Counted from the stretch's first letter, positions 11,888-22,828 are shown. The stretch: 64,000 nt of DNA from Cupriavidus yeoncheonensis (GCF_905397275.1 NZ_CAJPUY010000002.1:310001-374000); one strand, 5' to 3'. The notes: generated from the letters alone by a model not told the origin. Numbers and translations: made by a program.

Positions 11888-12496
11888 ATGTCGCCACACA
11901 TTCATGCCGTTGACCTTGCAAAGGCGTACCGGCTGTTGAACCACGGCCCCACCGTGCTGGTCAGCGCCGCCGCCGGTGGGCACCGCAACATCATGGCCGC
12001 CGCATGGGCCATGCCGCTGGATTTCTCCCCGCCCAAGGTCGCGGTGGTGCTGGACAAGAGCACCTGGACGCGACGGCTGCTGGAACAGAGCGGCGAATTC
12101 GTACTGCAGGTGCCGACGGTGAGCCAGGTCGACCTGACGGAAGCGCTCGGCTCCAGTTCCGGACAAACACTCGCCGAACAGCAAGGCACGGACAAGTTCG
12201 AGGCGTTCGGCCTGGAAACCTTCGCGGGCACCGCCATCGGCGCCCCGCTGCTGGCCGGCTGCGCGGCCTGGCTGGAATGCCGGCTGCTGCCCGAGCCACC
12301 AATCCAGCAAACCTACGACCTGTTCCTCGGCGAAGTGGTCGCGGCGCACGCCGATGCACGCGTGTTCAGCAACGGAAGGTGGCATTTCGAGGGACATGAC
12401 GCGCTGCGCACCATCCACCATGTGGCGGGCGGCCATTTCCTGGTCGACGGTGCCGCCGTGGACGCGCGGCCACTGGCGGCACGGCGCGCCGACTGA
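11888..12496 (+). CDS. Flavin reductase family protein (FMN-binding split barrel)
   Basis: A 202-residue protein starting MSPHIHAVDLAKAYRLLNHG. The segment GPTVLVSAAAGGHRNIMAAAWAMPLDFSPP matches the N-terminal strand pattern of flavin-reductase-like FMN-binding proteins, followed by the conserved VVLDKSTWTRRLL and ANSG-equivalent EQSGEFVLQVP. Enzymes of this fold reduce FMN for monooxygenases or act as FMN-binding oxidoreductases; the partner is unknown. The open frame extends upstream to 11,564, but that part runs through the promoter region. It may be controlled by the divergent LysR protein. Confidence 0.8.
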   Translation: MSPHIHAVDLAKAYRLLNHGPTVLVSAAAGGHRNIMAAAWAMPLDFSPPKVAVVLDKSTWTRRLLEQSGEFVLQVPTVSQVDLTEALGSSSGQTLAEQQGTDKFEAFGLETFAGTAIGAPLLAGCAAWLECRLLPEPPIQQTYDLFLGEVVAAHADARVFSNGRWHFEGHDALRTIHHVAGGHFLVDGAAVDARPLAARRAD

Positions 12497-12505
12497 CGCA
12501 AAAAG

Positions 12506-12531
12506 AAAAACGCGCCCGAAGGCGCGTTTTT
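12506..12531. terminator. Bidirectional terminator between the flavin-reductase-like gene and gap
   Basis: An 11-bp stem made of AAAAACGCGCC and GGCGCGTTTTT around the tetraloop CGAA. With an A-run on one side and a T-run on the other it serves both convergent genes. Confidence 0.92.
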
Positions 12532-12550
12532 CACGACAGGCGAACCCGAT

Positions 12551-13573
<1,023 letters not shown>

Positions 13574-13609
13574 CTAGAAAACTGGGGCGTCGGGTTGTCC
13601 GCCGGAAAT

Positions 13610-15643
13610 TTATTGCAGCGCGTCCTTGACGGTCCGGACCACGTTGTCGACGGTGAAGCTGAAGTGCTTGAACAGCACGCCCGCCGGAGCCGATTCGCCG
13701 AAGGTGTCGATGCCCACAACAGCCTGGACCTGGTATTTCCACCAGAAATCCGTCACACCGGCTTCCACGGCCACGCGCGGCACGCCCGCGGGCAGCACGC
13801 TGGCCTTGTAGGCGGCTTCCTGCTTGTCGAACACGCTCGTCGACGGGACCGACACCACGCGCACGTGCACGCCTTCGGCGGCCAGCTGGACGGCGGCGCC
13901 GACAGCCAGGCCGACTTCGGAGCCGGTCGCCAGGATCGCGGCGTCAGGACGTCCGGTCTTCGGGTTGGTACCGTCGCGCAGCACATAGCCGCCACGCGCG
14001 ATATTGGCGCGGGTAGCGTCGTCGCGCTGCTGGAACGGCAGGTTCTGGCGGCTGAAGATCAGGCAGCTCGGGCCGTTCTCGCGGCGCACGGCCTGGGCCC
14101 AGGCCACCGCGGTTTCGGTGGTGTCGGCGGTACGCCAGACGTCCATGTTCGGGATCAGGCGCAGGCTGGCGACGTGCTCGATCGACTGGTGCGTCGGGCC
14201 GTCCTCGCCCAGGCCGATGGAATCGTGCGTGAACACGAACAGCGAGCGGATCTTCATCAGCGCCGCCATGCGCAGCGCATTGCGGCTGTAGTCCGAGAAC
14301 GTCAGGAACGTTGCGCCGTAGGGGATGTAGCCACCATGCAGCGCGATGCCGTTCATGATGGCGCTCATGCCGAACTCGCGCACGCCATAGTTGATGTGGT
14401 TGCCCCAGGCATCGACGCGCACCGGCTGGCTGCCCGACCAGTTGGTCAGGTTCGAGCCGGTCAGGTCGGCCGAGCCGCCGAGGAACTCGGGCAGCACCGG
14501 GCCGAAGGCCTCGATGGTGTTCTGGCTGGCCTTGCGGGTGGCGATGGTCTCGGCCTTTTCCTCGCACTTGGCGATGAAGGCGTCGACAGCAGCGTCGAAG
14601 GAGCCCGGCAGCTCGCCGCGCATGCGGCGCTGGAATTCACCGGCTTCGTACGGATGGCGATCGGCGTAGCCTTCGAACAGCGCGTTCCAGGCCTTTTCCA
14701 GGGCCAAGCCGTTGGCCTTGGCGTCCCAGGCCGAGTAGACCTCGGCCGGCACTTCGAACGGGGCATGGGCCCAGCCCAGCGCCTCGCGCGTGGCCAGCAC
14801 TTCGGCGCCGCCCAGCGGCGCGCCGTGCACATCGTGGCCGCCTTCCTTGTTCGGCGCACCCTTGCCGATCTTGGTGCGGCAGCAGATCAGGGTCGGCTTG
14901 TCGCTGGCCTTGGCGCGCGCGATGGCGAGGTCGACGGCGGTCACATCATGGCCGTCGATGCCGCGGATCACGTTCCAGCCATAGGCTTCGAAGCGCTTCG
15001 GCGTATCGTCGTTGAACCAGTGCACCACGTCGCCGTCGATCGAGATGCCGTTGTCGTCCCACATCGCAATGAGCTTATTAAGCTTCAGCGTGCCGGCCAG
15101 CGAGCAGGCCTCGTGGCTGATGCCTTCCATCAGGCAGCCATCGCCGAGGAACACATAGGTGTGGTGGTTGACGATGTCGAAGCCCGGACGGTTGAACTCC
15201 TCGCCCAGCAGGCGTTCGGCCAGCGCCATGCCGACTGCGTTGGTGATGCCCTGGCCCAGCGGGCCGGTGGTGGTTTCCACGCCGGGGGTAATGCCGTACT
15301 CGGGGTGGCCCGCGGTCTTGCTGTGGAGCTGGCGGAAGTTCTTCAGCTCTTCGATCGGCAGGTCATAGCCGCTCAGGTGCAGCAGCGCGTAGATCAGCAT
15401 CGAGCCGTGGCCGTTGGACAGCACGAAGCGGTCGCGGTCGGCCCAGTGCGGGTTGGCCGGGTTGTGCTTCAGGTGCCGGCCCCACAGTGCCACTGCGATA
15501 TCGGCCATGCCCATCGGCGCACCCGGGTGGCCGGAATTGGCCTGCTGGACGGCGTCCATGGCAAGCACGCGAATGGCGTCGGCCATCAGCTTGGCGGGCT
15601 GGGAAGCGAAAGGACTTGTGGCGGGATGAGCGAGGGCGGACAT
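13610..15643 (-). CDS. tkt: Transketolase
   Basis: Thiamine-diphosphate enzyme moving two-carbon units in the pentose phosphate (and possibly Calvin) pathways. From ATG 15643 it is 677 residues ([20 protein letters not shown]); the open frame runs far upstream but shows no family sequence there. Visible motifs are [20 protein letters not shown], the ThDP/Mg segment [14 protein letters not shown]...WDDNGIS, and the pyrimidine-domain [18 protein letters not shown]. It lies upstream of gap. A divergent VOC gene starts 261 nt away. Confidence 0.97.
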   Translation of the reverse strand: MSALAHPATSPFASQPAKLMADAIRVLAMDAVQQANSGHPGAPMGMADIAVALWGRHLKHNPANPHWADRDRFVLSNGHGSMLIYALLHLSGYDLPIEELKNFRQLHSKTAGHPEYGITPGVETTTGPLGQGITNAVGMALAERLLGEEFNRPGFDIVNHHTYVFLGDGCLMEGISHEACSLAGTLKLNKLIAMWDDNGISIDGDVVHWFNDDTPKRFEAYGWNVIRGIDGHDVTAVDLAIARAKASDKPTLICCRTKIGKGAPNKEGGHDVHGAPLGGAEVLATREALGWAHAPFEVPAEVYSAWDAKANGLALEKAWNALFEGYADRHPYEAGEFQRRMRGELPGSFDAAVDAFIAKCEEKAETIATRKASQNTIEAFGPVLPEFLGGSADLTGSNLTNWSGSQPVRVDAWGNHINYGVREFGMSAIMNGIALHGGYIPYGATFLTFSDYSRNALRMAALMKIRSLFVFTHDSIGLGEDGPTHQSIEHVASLRLIPNMDVWRTADTTETAVAWAQAVRRENGPSCLIFSRQNLPFQQRDDATRANIARGGYVLRDGTNPKTGRPDAAILATGSEVGLAVGAAVQLAAEGVHVRVVSVPSTSVFDKQEAAYKASVLPAGVPRVAVEAGVTDFWWKYQVQAVVGIDTFGESAPAGVLFKHFSFTVDNVVRTVKDALQ

Positions 15644-15904
15644 GCGGGCGTAATGGCGCTGGGCCTGGCGGCAGGAAAACCGGAATTTTAGCAGATACCG
15701 GGGGCAAAACCGGTCGTGGCGGCGCGGGCGGACAGGACGGGCGCGGGGCGGTAATCGCACAAGCCCGGAAGCGCCCGCATATTGCCGTTGCCGCACTTTC
15801 CATGCCGGGTGGCGCACTTCGACAGCGTCGTGCTGCACGCGTAAGATGCACACTCGCACCGCGTTCCTTTCGGCAGCGCGAGGTTTCCCCCACAGGAGAC
15901 GATC

Positions 15905-16336
15905 ATGACGAGACCGGCCAATACCCCGAGGCTCACCCCTTACCTGACCGTCAGCAACGCACGCGCCGCCCTGGACTTCTACCGGAATGCCTTCGGCTTC
16001 GCGGCTGGCAACGTGGTCGACGAAAACGGCGTGCCGACCCACGTCGAGATGCACTACCAGGGCGAACTCATCGTGATGTTCGCGCCCGAGGGCGCCTGGG
16101 GCAGCACGGCACGCACTCCGCGCTCGCTCGGCGTGGAGTGCCCGCAGACCTTCTACGTCTATTGCGACGATGTCGACGCCATGCACGCGCAAGCCGTGGC
16201 AGCCGGCGCCGTCAGCCTGATGGAGCCCGCCGACCAGTTCTGGGGCGACCGCTACTGCATGGTGGAAGACCAGGACGGCTACCGCTGGGGCTTCGGCAAG
16301 CCCGTGGCCGCCAACCAGGAAGGCAAGGCAAGCTGA
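15905..16336 (+). CDS. VOC family protein (PhnB/glyoxalase-like)
   Basis: A 143-residue protein of the vicinal oxygen chelate fold. It starts [20 protein letters not shown], then [16 protein letters not shown], and has [19 protein letters not shown] near the end, the usual PhnB-like pattern. Such proteins include glyoxalases, antibiotic-binding proteins and uncharacterised members; the substrate cannot be told. CAGGAGACGATC supplies the ribosome site. Its stop codon overlaps the next start (TGATG), so it is translationally linked to rsmE. Confidence 0.85.
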   Translation: MTRPANTPRLTPYLTVSNARAALDFYRNAFGFAAGNVVDENGVPTHVEMHYQGELIVMFAPEGAWGSTARTPRSLGVECPQTFYVYCDDVDAMHAQAVAAGAVSLMEPADQFWGDRYCMVEDQDGYRWGFGKPVAANQEGKAS

Positions 16337-17085
16337 TGCCACCACGTTTCTTTGTCGGCAGCGCCGAGGCCGCGCTTGCCGCCGGTACCGATTTCGCACT
16401 GCCCGAAGCCGTGGTCCGCCACGTGCAGGTGCTGCGCCTGGCGGCCGGCGATGCCATCACCCTCTTCGACGGGCGTGGCGGCAGCCATGCCGCCACACTG
16501 ACCGAACTGGGCAAGCGCCATGCGCTCGCGAGCGTGGGCGCCCACGACACGACTGAAACCGAGCCGCCGTTCCGGGTCAGGCTGGCGCAAGGGCTGGCCG
16601 GCGGCGACAAGATGGACTGGCTGATCGAGAAAGCCGTCGAGCTCGGCGTCGCGGCGATCCAGCCGTTGCAGGCCGCCCGCTCGGTCGTGCGGCTGAACGG
16701 CGAGCGCGCGCAGAAGCGGCAAGCGCACTGGCAGGCCCTGGTCGAAGCCGCCTGCGAGCAATGCGGACGCAATCGCTTGCCGGCGGTCGCGCCGGTAGCT
16801 AACTTGGATACGTGGCTGCGTGCGTCGGGCGCAGGCGCGCGGCTGCTGGTGTCGCCGCGCGCGGTTCAATCGCTGCCCGCCTACGCCGTGGCAAACCGGG
16901 AAACGTTGCTGGCCACCGGTGTCACGCTGTTGATCGGACCGGAAGGTGGCTTGGCGCCGGAAGAGGAAGAGGCGGCGTTGCAAGCCGGCTTCACCGCAGT
17001 GTCACTCGGCCCGCGCATCCTGCGGACCGAAACCGCCGGGCTGGCTTGCCTGGCAACCCTGAACGCCTTGCTCGGCGGATTCTGA
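16336..17085 (+). CDS. rsmE: 16S rRNA (uracil(1498)-N(3))-methyltransferase
   Basis: SPOUT-fold methylase of 16S rRNA U1498. From ATG 16336 it has 249 residues ([20 protein letters not shown]). The N-terminal PUA-like part has [21 protein letters not shown]. The C-terminal SAM knot has [18 protein letters not shown] and [20 protein letters not shown], both signatures of RsmE. The start overlaps the VOC stop by one base (TGATG). Confidence 0.95.
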   Translation: MPPRFFVGSAEAALAAGTDFALPEAVVRHVQVLRLAAGDAITLFDGRGGSHAATLTELGKRHALASVGAHDTTETEPPFRVRLAQGLAGGDKMDWLIEKAVELGVAAIQPLQAARSVVRLNGERAQKRQAHWQALVEAACEQCGRNRLPAVAPVANLDTWLRASGAGARLLVSPRAVQSLPAYAVANRETLLATGVTLLIGPEGGLAPEEEEAALQAGFTAVSLGPRILRTETAGLACLATLNALLGGF

Positions 17086-17123
17086 TGGCGGTGCACGCCA
17101 TCGTTCATGAAAAGGAGTAGACC

Positions 17124-17735
17124 ATGGGATTACTCGATAGCGTGCTGGGCGGAGTGCTCGGGCAACTCGGCGGGGCACGCCAGGGCGAGGGCGAAGGCGA
17201 AAGCGCCGGTGGTCTCAACCCGAAGCTGATGATGGCGCTCGGGCTGCTGGCCATGATGGCGATGCGCCACAAGGGCGAAGCGACGGAAGGCGGCGCGCAG
17301 CCGGGCCACGATGACGGGCTTGGCGGGCTGGGCAGCCTGGGCGGCTTGCTGGGCGGACTGGCCGGCGGGGCTGGCGGCGGCACCAGCGGCGGCCTGGATC
17401 TGGGTTCGCTGCTCGGCGGCCTGCTTGGCGGCCAGGGCGGCGCCCCCGCAAACAGCCAGGCGCTTGGTGCCGCAAGCGGCGGCATCGGTGCGTTGCGCGA
17501 TGTACTCGCGCACGCTGGCCTGGGTGAACAGGTCGATTCGTGGATCGGCTCGGGCAGCAATCAGCCGGTGACGCCGTCAGCCCTGAGCAATGCGCTCGGC
17601 GACACAGGCGCCCTCGCCTCGCTGGCCAACTCCACGGGCATGTCGCAGGACGACGTTGCGGCACAGTTGAGCGAAGGCCTGCCCGAACTGATCGACCGCC
17701 TGACGCCGCACGGGCACTTGCCGTCGCAATCCTGA
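17124..17735 (+). CDS. YidB family protein (DUF937)
   Basis: A 203-residue Gly/Leu-rich protein starting MGLLDSVLGGVLGQLGG. Residues 60-110 are a low-complexity Gly-rich stretch. The conserved YidB part is C-terminal: LRDVLAHAGLGEQVDSWIGSGSNQPVTPSAL, then LGDTGALASLANSTGMSQDDVAAQLSEGLPELIDRLTPHG. The function of the family is not known. AAGGAG lies 8 nt before the ATG. A strong terminator follows. Confidence 0.85.
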   Translation: MGLLDSVLGGVLGQLGGARQGEGEGESAGGLNPKLMMALGLLAMMAMRHKGEATEGGAQPGHDDGLGGLGSLGGLLGGLAGGAGGGTSGGLDLGSLLGGLLGGQGGAPANSQALGAASGGIGALRDVLAHAGLGEQVDSWIGSGSNQPVTPSALSNALGDTGALASLANSTGMSQDDVAAQLSEGLPELIDRLTPHGHLPSQS

Positions 17736-17765
17736 ACGGATCGCGGTCGGGTCCGTACTAAAGCC

Positions 17766-17800
17766 AAAGCCCGCGATCGTCACCGATGATCGCGGGCTTT
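17766..17800. terminator. Bidirectional terminator after the YidB-like gene
   Basis: A perfect 13-bp stem (AAAGCCCGCGATC at 17,766-17,778 with its complement at 17,788-17,800), a 9-nt loop, then GTTTTC. It separates the YidB-like gene from the convergent barstar gene, 47 nt beyond the barstar stop. Confidence 0.85.
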
Positions 17801-17847
17801 GTTTTCTTCACGGCCGGAGCACTTAGCCCCGGGGCAGCGAACAGCGA

Positions 17848-18459
17848 TCAGGCGAACGAATAGAACACGCGGAACTGGACCTTGCGTTCGCCCCAGAACT
17901 CGGCCGCGTCGCGGAATACGTCCAGCAGAACCTCGCGCCCTTCCTTGTCGAACTTCTGCGCGATCGGCAGGCCTTCCAGCACGATCACGAAGCCCGGTTG
18001 CTGGCCGGCCTTGTGGATCATGTCGGTCAGGCAATCCGCCAGCGCGTCGAAGTTCTTGCCGAAATGCTTGGGGAACGTGAACGAAGTCGCGATCGTTTCC
18101 AGGATCTCCGCCTTGCTCGCGCAATGGGCGCAGTTCGCATACAGGAAATGCTGGCCAAGCTCGGCGGCGGCCTGGGCAAGCTCAGGCACGCGGAACGCGC
18201 GGATCGACTGGACGATGTTCGGGCGCACCGACTTGAACAGGTTCATGGCTCCCTCGGCCCCGTCGGCCCAGCTCGCAATGGCCGGCACGGCGACCGGAGC
18301 GGCGGGCGGAAGTTTGTGCGTGAGCTCTTGGCGCGGCATCATCAGCACGTTGTCGTAAAGGTTCTGGGCCTGATGCTGTGCCCGCTGCCAGCCATCTCCG
18401 GCGCCGCGCTCCTCGCGGGCGGCAAGGGCGTCGCCCAATCCGAAAATGTCAGTCATCAT
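17848..18459 (-). CDS. Barstar-family RNase inhibitor (immunity protein)
   Basis: A 203-residue cytosolic protein starting MMTDIFGLGDALAAREERG. The barstar domain is C-terminal (about 110-200): it contains FPKHFGKNFDALADCLTDM, the region that in barstar plugs the RNase active site, and ends VQFRVFYSFA. The N-terminal 100 residues are an extension not present in Bacillus barstar (90 residues). Its ATG overlaps the RNase stop by four bases (ATGA), so RNase and inhibitor are translationally coupled. The pairing with the adjacent barnase/RNase Sa-type gene supports the role. Confidence 0.85.
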   Translation of the reverse strand: MMTDIFGLGDALAAREERGAGDGWQRAQHQAQNLYDNVLMMPRQELTHKLPPAAPVAVPAIASWADGAEGAMNLFKSVRPNIVQSIRAFRVPELAQAAAELGQHFLYANCAHCASKAEILETIATSFTFPKHFGKNFDALADCLTDMIHKAGQQPGFVIVLEGLPIAQKFDKEGREVLLDVFRDAAEFWGERKVQFRVFYSFA

Positions 18460-18887
18460 TTGGTTATCCGTTTGAAGCTGTTGTAATGGTCTTCTGTGTA
18501 GTAGCAGTCGTTCGCCGCGCGCTGGTCGCCGCCGCAAACGATTCGCTTTGCTCCCCGGTTCCGGCTGCTTTGGCTTTTGACCGTATATTCACGGTAATAG
18601 CCGCGTTGTTGTTGAGGGAGGATACGTTCGTAATTGCCGAACCGCGAACCGTCCTTCTCATAGGGATACGGGCCACCGGCTTCGATGCGCTCCAGCGTCT
18701 GCCGTGCTTCATTGGGCAATTGCTGCACGGCAATGGTTCCCGGCAGTCCCTCGGCCTGCTGCCTTGCCAGTGACGGCTGGATGAGTGCCAGCGCCAGGAC
18801 TATGCCCGACAGGGCTCGCGCCAGTACGCGCGGACCGCGCAAGGGTTGCGCTTGCCGCTGCTGAATCAGGGGAATCTGGGAACCCAC
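18456..18887 (-). CDS. Secreted guanyl-specific ribonuclease (RNase N1/T1, barnase-like)
   Basis: A microbial RNase of the N1/T1 family, resembling Streptomyces RNase Sa. The catalytic domain is about the last 95 residues. IEAGGPYPYEKDGSRFGNYE is the base-recognition segment and includes Tyr and Arg equivalents; YYREYTVKS holds the catalytic Glu, and DCYYTEDHYNSF the catalytic His. An apparent signal segment, VLARALSGIVLALALIQPSLA, precedes it. The start is uncertain: I used the GTG at 18,887 (143 residues), but an in-frame ATG at 19,013 and a TTG further up are possible, and none has a clear ribosome site. Confidence 0.75.
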   Translation of the reverse strand: MGSQIPLIQQRQAQPLRGPRVLARALSGIVLALALIQPSLARQQAEGLPGTIAVQQLPNEARQTLERIEAGGPYPYEKDGSRFGNYERILPQQQRGYYREYTVKSQSSRNRGAKRIVCGGDQRAANDCYYTEDHYNSFKRITK

Positions 18888-19138
18888 GTTGGTCTGTCTT
18901 GGTTGAACCGGAAATCGAGCCTGCCGCCTGCTGGGTAGACAAGTTGTCCGGGCCACCCTGGCCGGCTTGCAAGCCGCCGACCTCACCGGAGCGCCCGTGG
19001 CGAGCGCCTGCATCAAAGGCGTAAGGGTACGCGCATGCAGGCAATTAATCAATCCCGGGCCACGGCCAGCGCAAAATCCCCCATTGTTTCAATATGTTAA
19101 TGGGATGTGTGCGCATACTAACAGGCCATTTCCAGGCA
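18888..19138. other. Region between the RNase start and the maeB terminator
   Basis: About 250 nt. The RNase frame remains open through 19,052, so part may be coding if an upstream start is used. The sequence around 19,080-19,120 is A/T-rich for this genome and contains CATTAACATATTGAAAC on the minus strand, a plausible place for the RNase promoter, but I cannot assign -35 and -10 elements with confidence. Confidence 0.35.
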
Positions 19139-19167
19139 CAAAAAAAGCCGGGCAAGCCCGGCTTTTT
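19139..19167. terminator. Terminator after maeB
   Basis: A stem of AAAAAGCCGGGC and GCCCGGCTTTTT around an AA loop. On the minus strand it lies 24 nt beyond the maeB stop; the flanking A- and T-runs make it usable in both directions. Confidence 0.88.
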
Positions 19168-19190
19168 CGCCACACTGAGGCGCAGCCTGC

Positions 19191-21515
19191 TTAACGCTTG
19201 GCTGCAGCATCCACCACGACCAGCGAGGTCATGTTGACAATGCGGCGCACCGTCGCCGACGGCGTCAGGATGTGCACCGGCGCCTTCACGCCGAGCAGGA
19301 TCGGCCCGATGGCGACGTTGTTGCCCGCCGCAACCTTCAGCAGGTTGTACGAGATATTGGCCGCGTCGATATTCGGGCAGACCAGCAGATTGGCTTCGCC
19401 CTTGAGCGAGCCGTCCGGCACGAGGCTGTCGCGCAGCTTCTCATCGAGCGCGCTGTCGCCGTGCATCTCGCCGTCGATTTCGAGTTCCGGGGCGCGTTCG
19501 CGCAGGATGGCGAGCGTATCGCGCATCTTGCGCGCCGAAGGCGCATCGGACGAGCCGAAATTCGAGTGCGACAGCAGCGCCACCTTGGGTTCGATACCAA
19601 AGCGCTTGAGCTCTTCGGCGGCCATCAGCGTGATCTCGGCCAGTTCGTCGGCGGTCGGGTCGACGTTCACGTGCGTATCCACCAGGAAGATCTGGCGACC
19701 CGGCAGCACGAGGCCGTTCATGGCCGCGTAGACCTTGTTGGTGCCGCCGAGCACCTGATCGATGTAGCGCAAGTGCGCCGCAGTGTTGCTGACGGTGCCG
19801 CAGATCATGCCGTCGGCTTCGCCCTTCTTGACCAGCATCGAGCCGATCAGCGTGGTGCGGCGACGCAGTTCGAGCTTGGCGTACTGCGGGGTGACGCCTT
19901 CGCGCGCCATGGTCCGATAGTAGGTATCGGAGTAGTCGCGGAAGCGGTCGTCGTGCTCGGGGTTGACCACGGTGAAGTCCACCCCCGGGCGCAGGCGCAG
20001 GCCGAAGCGCTCGATGCGGTGCTGCAGCACCGCCGGGCGGCCGATCAGGATCGGGTTGGCCAGCTTTTCATCGACGATCACCTGCACGGCGCGCAGCACG
20101 CGCTCTTCCTCGCCCTCGGCGAAGACGATGCGCTTCTTCGCCATCTCGACCTTGCGGGCGGCGGCGTAGATCGGCTTCATCAGCGTGCCCGAGTGATACA
20201 CGAACTGCTGCAGCTGCAGGCGGTAGGCGTCCATGTCCTCGATCGGACGCGAGGCCACGCCGGACTTCATGGCGGCTTCCGCCACGGCCGGGGCCACCCA
20301 CACGATCAGGCGCGGGTCGAAAGGCTTCGGGATCAGGTAATCCGGGCCGAACGAGAGATCCTGGATGCCGTAGGCCGAGGCCACGATATCGCTCTGTTCC
20401 TGGCGCGCCAGCTCGGCAATCGCATTGGCGGCGGCGATTTCCATCTCGCGCGTGATGGTGGTCGCGCCGCAGTCCAGCGCACCGCGGAAGATGAACGGGA
20501 AGCACAGGACGTTGTTGACCTGGTTCGGGTAGTCGGTACGGCCGGTGGCCATGATGGCGTCCGGACGGACTTCCTTGACCAGTTCAGGCGCGATTTCCGG
20601 GTTCGGGTTCGCCAGGGCCAGCACCAGGGGCTTGTCGGCCATGCGCTGAACCATGTCCTGCTTGAGCACGCCGGCGGCGGACAGGCCAAGGAAGATGTCG
20701 GCGCCATCGATCACCTCGCCAAGCTTGCGCTTGTCGGTCTTCTGGCAGAAGCGGGCCTTTTCCGGGTCCATCAGCTCGGTACGGCCTTCATAGACCACGC
20801 CGGCCAGGTCGGTCACCCAGATATTCTCGATGGGCAGGCCCAGGTCCACCAGCAGGTCCAGGCAGGCCAGAGCCGCCGCACCGGCGCCCGAAGCCACCAG
20901 CTTGACCTTCTTGATGTCCTTGCCAACGACCGTCAGGCCGTTGATGACGGCGGCGGCGACCACGATGGCGGTGCCGTGCTGGTCATCATGGAAAACCGGG
21001 ATCTTCATCTTCTCGCGCAGCTTGCGCTCGACGTAGAAGCACTCCGGTGCCTTGATGTCTTCCAGGTTGATGCCGCCGAAGGTCGGTTCCAGCGCAGCAA
21101 TGATCTGCACCAGCTTTTCTGGGTCCTTTTCGTCGACTTCGATGTCGAAGACGTCGATACCGGCAAACTTCTTGAACAGCCCGGCCTTGCCTTCCATGAC
21201 CGGCTTGGAAGCCGCGGCGCCAATATCGCCAAGGCCCAGCACGGCGGTGCCGTTGGTGATCACGGCCACCAGGTTGCCGCGCGCGGTGTAGCGGAACGAA
21301 TTGGCCGGGTCGGCGACGATCTCCTCGCACGCGGCCGCCACGCCCGGCGAATAGGCCAGGGCCAGGTCGCGCTGGTTGGACAGCGGCTTGGTCGGCGTGA
21401 CGGAGATCTTCCCGGGGGTCGGAAACTCGTGGTATTCGAGCGCCGCTTTGCGCAGCGCCTCACGCTGCTGTTGTTTCAGATCGTCTTGGGACGGGGACTG
21501 CTGAGGGCTGGTCAT
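19191..21515 (-). CDS. maeB: NADP-dependent malic enzyme
   Basis: Oxidative decarboxylation of malate to pyruvate with NADPH formation. From ATG 21515 it is 774 residues ([20 protein letters not shown]); a TTG five codons upstream is also open. The malic N-domain has [16 protein letters not shown] and the Rossmann domain follows to about 430. The C-terminal third is the phosphotransacetylase-like domain typical of bacterial MaeB hybrids ([17 protein letters not shown], later [14 protein letters not shown]), which binds acetyl-CoA as an inhibitor rather than catalysing transfer. The promoter and a palindromic operator lie at 21,613-21,641. Confidence 0.96.
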   Translation of the reverse strand: MTSPQQSPSQDDLKQQQREALRKAALEYHEFPTPGKISVTPTKPLSNQRDLALAYSPGVAAACEEIVADPANSFRYTARGNLVAVITNGTAVLGLGDIGAAASKPVMEGKAGLFKKFAGIDVFDIEVDEKDPEKLVQIIAALEPTFGGINLEDIKAPECFYVERKLREKMKIPVFHDDQHGTAIVVAAAVINGLTVVGKDIKKVKLVASGAGAAALACLDLLVDLGLPIENIWVTDLAGVVYEGRTELMDPEKARFCQKTDKRKLGEVIDGADIFLGLSAAGVLKQDMVQRMADKPLVLALANPNPEIAPELVKEVRPDAIMATGRTDYPNQVNNVLCFPFIFRGALDCGATTITREMEIAAANAIAELARQEQSDIVASAYGIQDLSFGPDYLIPKPFDPRLIVWVAPAVAEAAMKSGVASRPIEDMDAYRLQLQQFVYHSGTLMKPIYAAARKVEMAKKRIVFAEGEEERVLRAVQVIVDEKLANPILIGRPAVLQHRIERFGLRLRPGVDFTVVNPEHDDRFRDYSDTYYRTMAREGVTPQYAKLELRRRTTLIGSMLVKKGEADGMICGTVSNTAAHLRYIDQVLGGTNKVYAAMNGLVLPGRQIFLVDTHVNVDPTADELAEITLMAAEELKRFGIEPKVALLSHSNFGSSDAPSARKMRDTLAILRERAPELEIDGEMHGDSALDEKLRDSLVPDGSLKGEANLLVCPNIDAANISYNLLKVAAGNNVAIGPILLGVKAPVHILTPSATVRRIVNMTSLVVVDAAAKR

Positions 21516-21612
21516 CGGCGCATTTTCCAATCGGTGGAGCCGTCATTGACGTGGCTTCGGATAATGGCGGACCGGCTCCACGTGCCCGCCCATCTCTTCC
21601 TCCGGACCCGGC

Positions 21613-21641
21613 ATTTTACATTGTGAAATATTATTTCACAA
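21613..21641 (-). promoter_or_regulatory. maeB promoter with a perfect palindromic operator
   Basis: On the minus strand TTGTGA (21,636-21,641) and TAAAAT (21,613-21,618) are spaced by exactly 17 nt, a good sigma-70 pair about 100 nt upstream of the maeB ATG. A perfect 9-3-9 inverted repeat (TTGTGAAAT, spacer, ATTTCACAA; 21,621-21,641) covers the -35 and most of the spacer. A bound protein there would block RNA polymerase. The regulator is unknown; the TGTGAAA/TTTCACA half-sites resemble those of GntR/FadR-type regulators of pyruvate and acetate metabolism. Confidence 0.7.
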
Positions 21642-21823
21642 TAAGCGTTTTGCGGGGACCGGCATTGTGTTTCGGTACAATATGCCCCAAGCCGCAGGCC
21701 TTGAACAGCAAGCAACAGTCAATGCTGCCGCCCGCTGCGGTATCTTGCCGAGCCTCTGGCATGGCAGCATAGTCGTCCCGATCCGCCTTTTTTGCGCCGG
21801 CGCCGCCCTGCCCGCTTAGTCCC

Positions 21824-22804
21824 ATGTCAACGATCCGCCGCGCGCAACTCTCCGAGTTCGACCTGATTCGCCGCTTCTTTACCCGGCCGGTGCGCAAGGC
21901 CGTGCTCGGCGTGGGCGACGACTGCGCGCTGATCGACCCACGGCCCGGCCATCACCTCGCCATCAGCACCGACATGCTGGTCAGCGGCCGGCATTTCTTT
22001 GCCGATGTCCCGCCCCGCGCGCTCGGCCACAAGGCGCTGGCGGTCAACCTGTCCGACCTGGCGGCCATGGGCGCCGAGCCGCGCGCGTTCACGCTGGCGC
22101 TGGCACTGCCCGAGGCCGATCCCGCCTGGCTGGAAGAACTGGCCGCCGGCATGCTGGCACTGGCCGACGCCCACGGCTGCGAACTGATCGGCGGCGACAC
22201 CACGCGCGGGCCGCTCACGCTCAGTCTGACCGTATTCGGCGATGTACCGCCGCGCGCCGCGTTGCGACGCGACGCCGCACGTCCGGGCGACGATATCTGG
22301 GTGTCGGGCACGCTCGGCGACGCCCGCCTGGCCCTTGGCGACTGCCGCGGGGAATGGCTGCTGCCCGAACCCGAATTCAGCCGCGTGCGCCCGCGCATGG
22401 AAACGCCGTCCCCGCGCATCGCGCTGGGCCTCGCCCTGCGTGGCGTGGCGCATGCCGCACTGGATATCTCCGATGGCCTGATCGGCGACCTCGGCCACAT
22501 CCTGGCGCGTTCGCAAGTGGGCGCGCTGCTCGATGTCGATGCGCTGCCGCGCTCCGAAGTGCTGGCCAGCCAGCCCGACGCCCTGCAGCGCGAATGCGTG
22601 CTGGCCGGCGGCGACGACTACGAACTCTGCTTCACCGCGCCCATCGGCCACCGCGAGGCCATCGCCGCGATCGCGGATCGCCTGGAACTGCCACTGACCC
22701 GGGTCGGCGCGATCACGCCCGAGCCGGGACTGCGACTGGTCGACGGCCATGGCAGCCCGGTGACCTATGCCGGCGCCAGCTTCGACCACTTCGCCTCGCC
22801 CTGA
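21824..22804 (+). CDS. thiL: Thiamine-monophosphate kinase
   Basis: ATP-dependent phosphorylation of thiamine phosphate to thiamine diphosphate, last step of cofactor synthesis. It has 326 residues and a PurM-like fold. N-terminal SEFDLIRRFFTRP, then GVGDDCALID and ISTDMLVSGRHFF are the metal and nucleotide motifs; NLSDLAAMGAEPRAF and GGDTTRGPLTLS follow, and GGDDYELCFTAP lies near the C-terminus. It begins a thiL-pgpA-pncC cluster, an order common in beta- and gammaproteobacteria. Confidence 0.95.
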   Translation: MSTIRRAQLSEFDLIRRFFTRPVRKAVLGVGDDCALIDPRPGHHLAISTDMLVSGRHFFADVPPRALGHKALAVNLSDLAAMGAEPRAFTLALALPEADPAWLEELAAGMLALADAHGCELIGGDTTRGPLTLSLTVFGDVPPRAALRRDAARPGDDIWVSGTLGDARLALGDCRGEWLLPEPEFSRVRPRMETPSPRIALGLALRGVAHAALDISDGLIGDLGHILARSQVGALLDVDALPRSEVLASQPDALQRECVLAGGDDYELCFTAPIGHREAIAAIADRLELPLTRVGAITPEPGLRLVDGHGSPVTYAGASFDHFASP

Positions 22805-22828
22805 CAGCCGGCACGCGCGCGTGTCATG

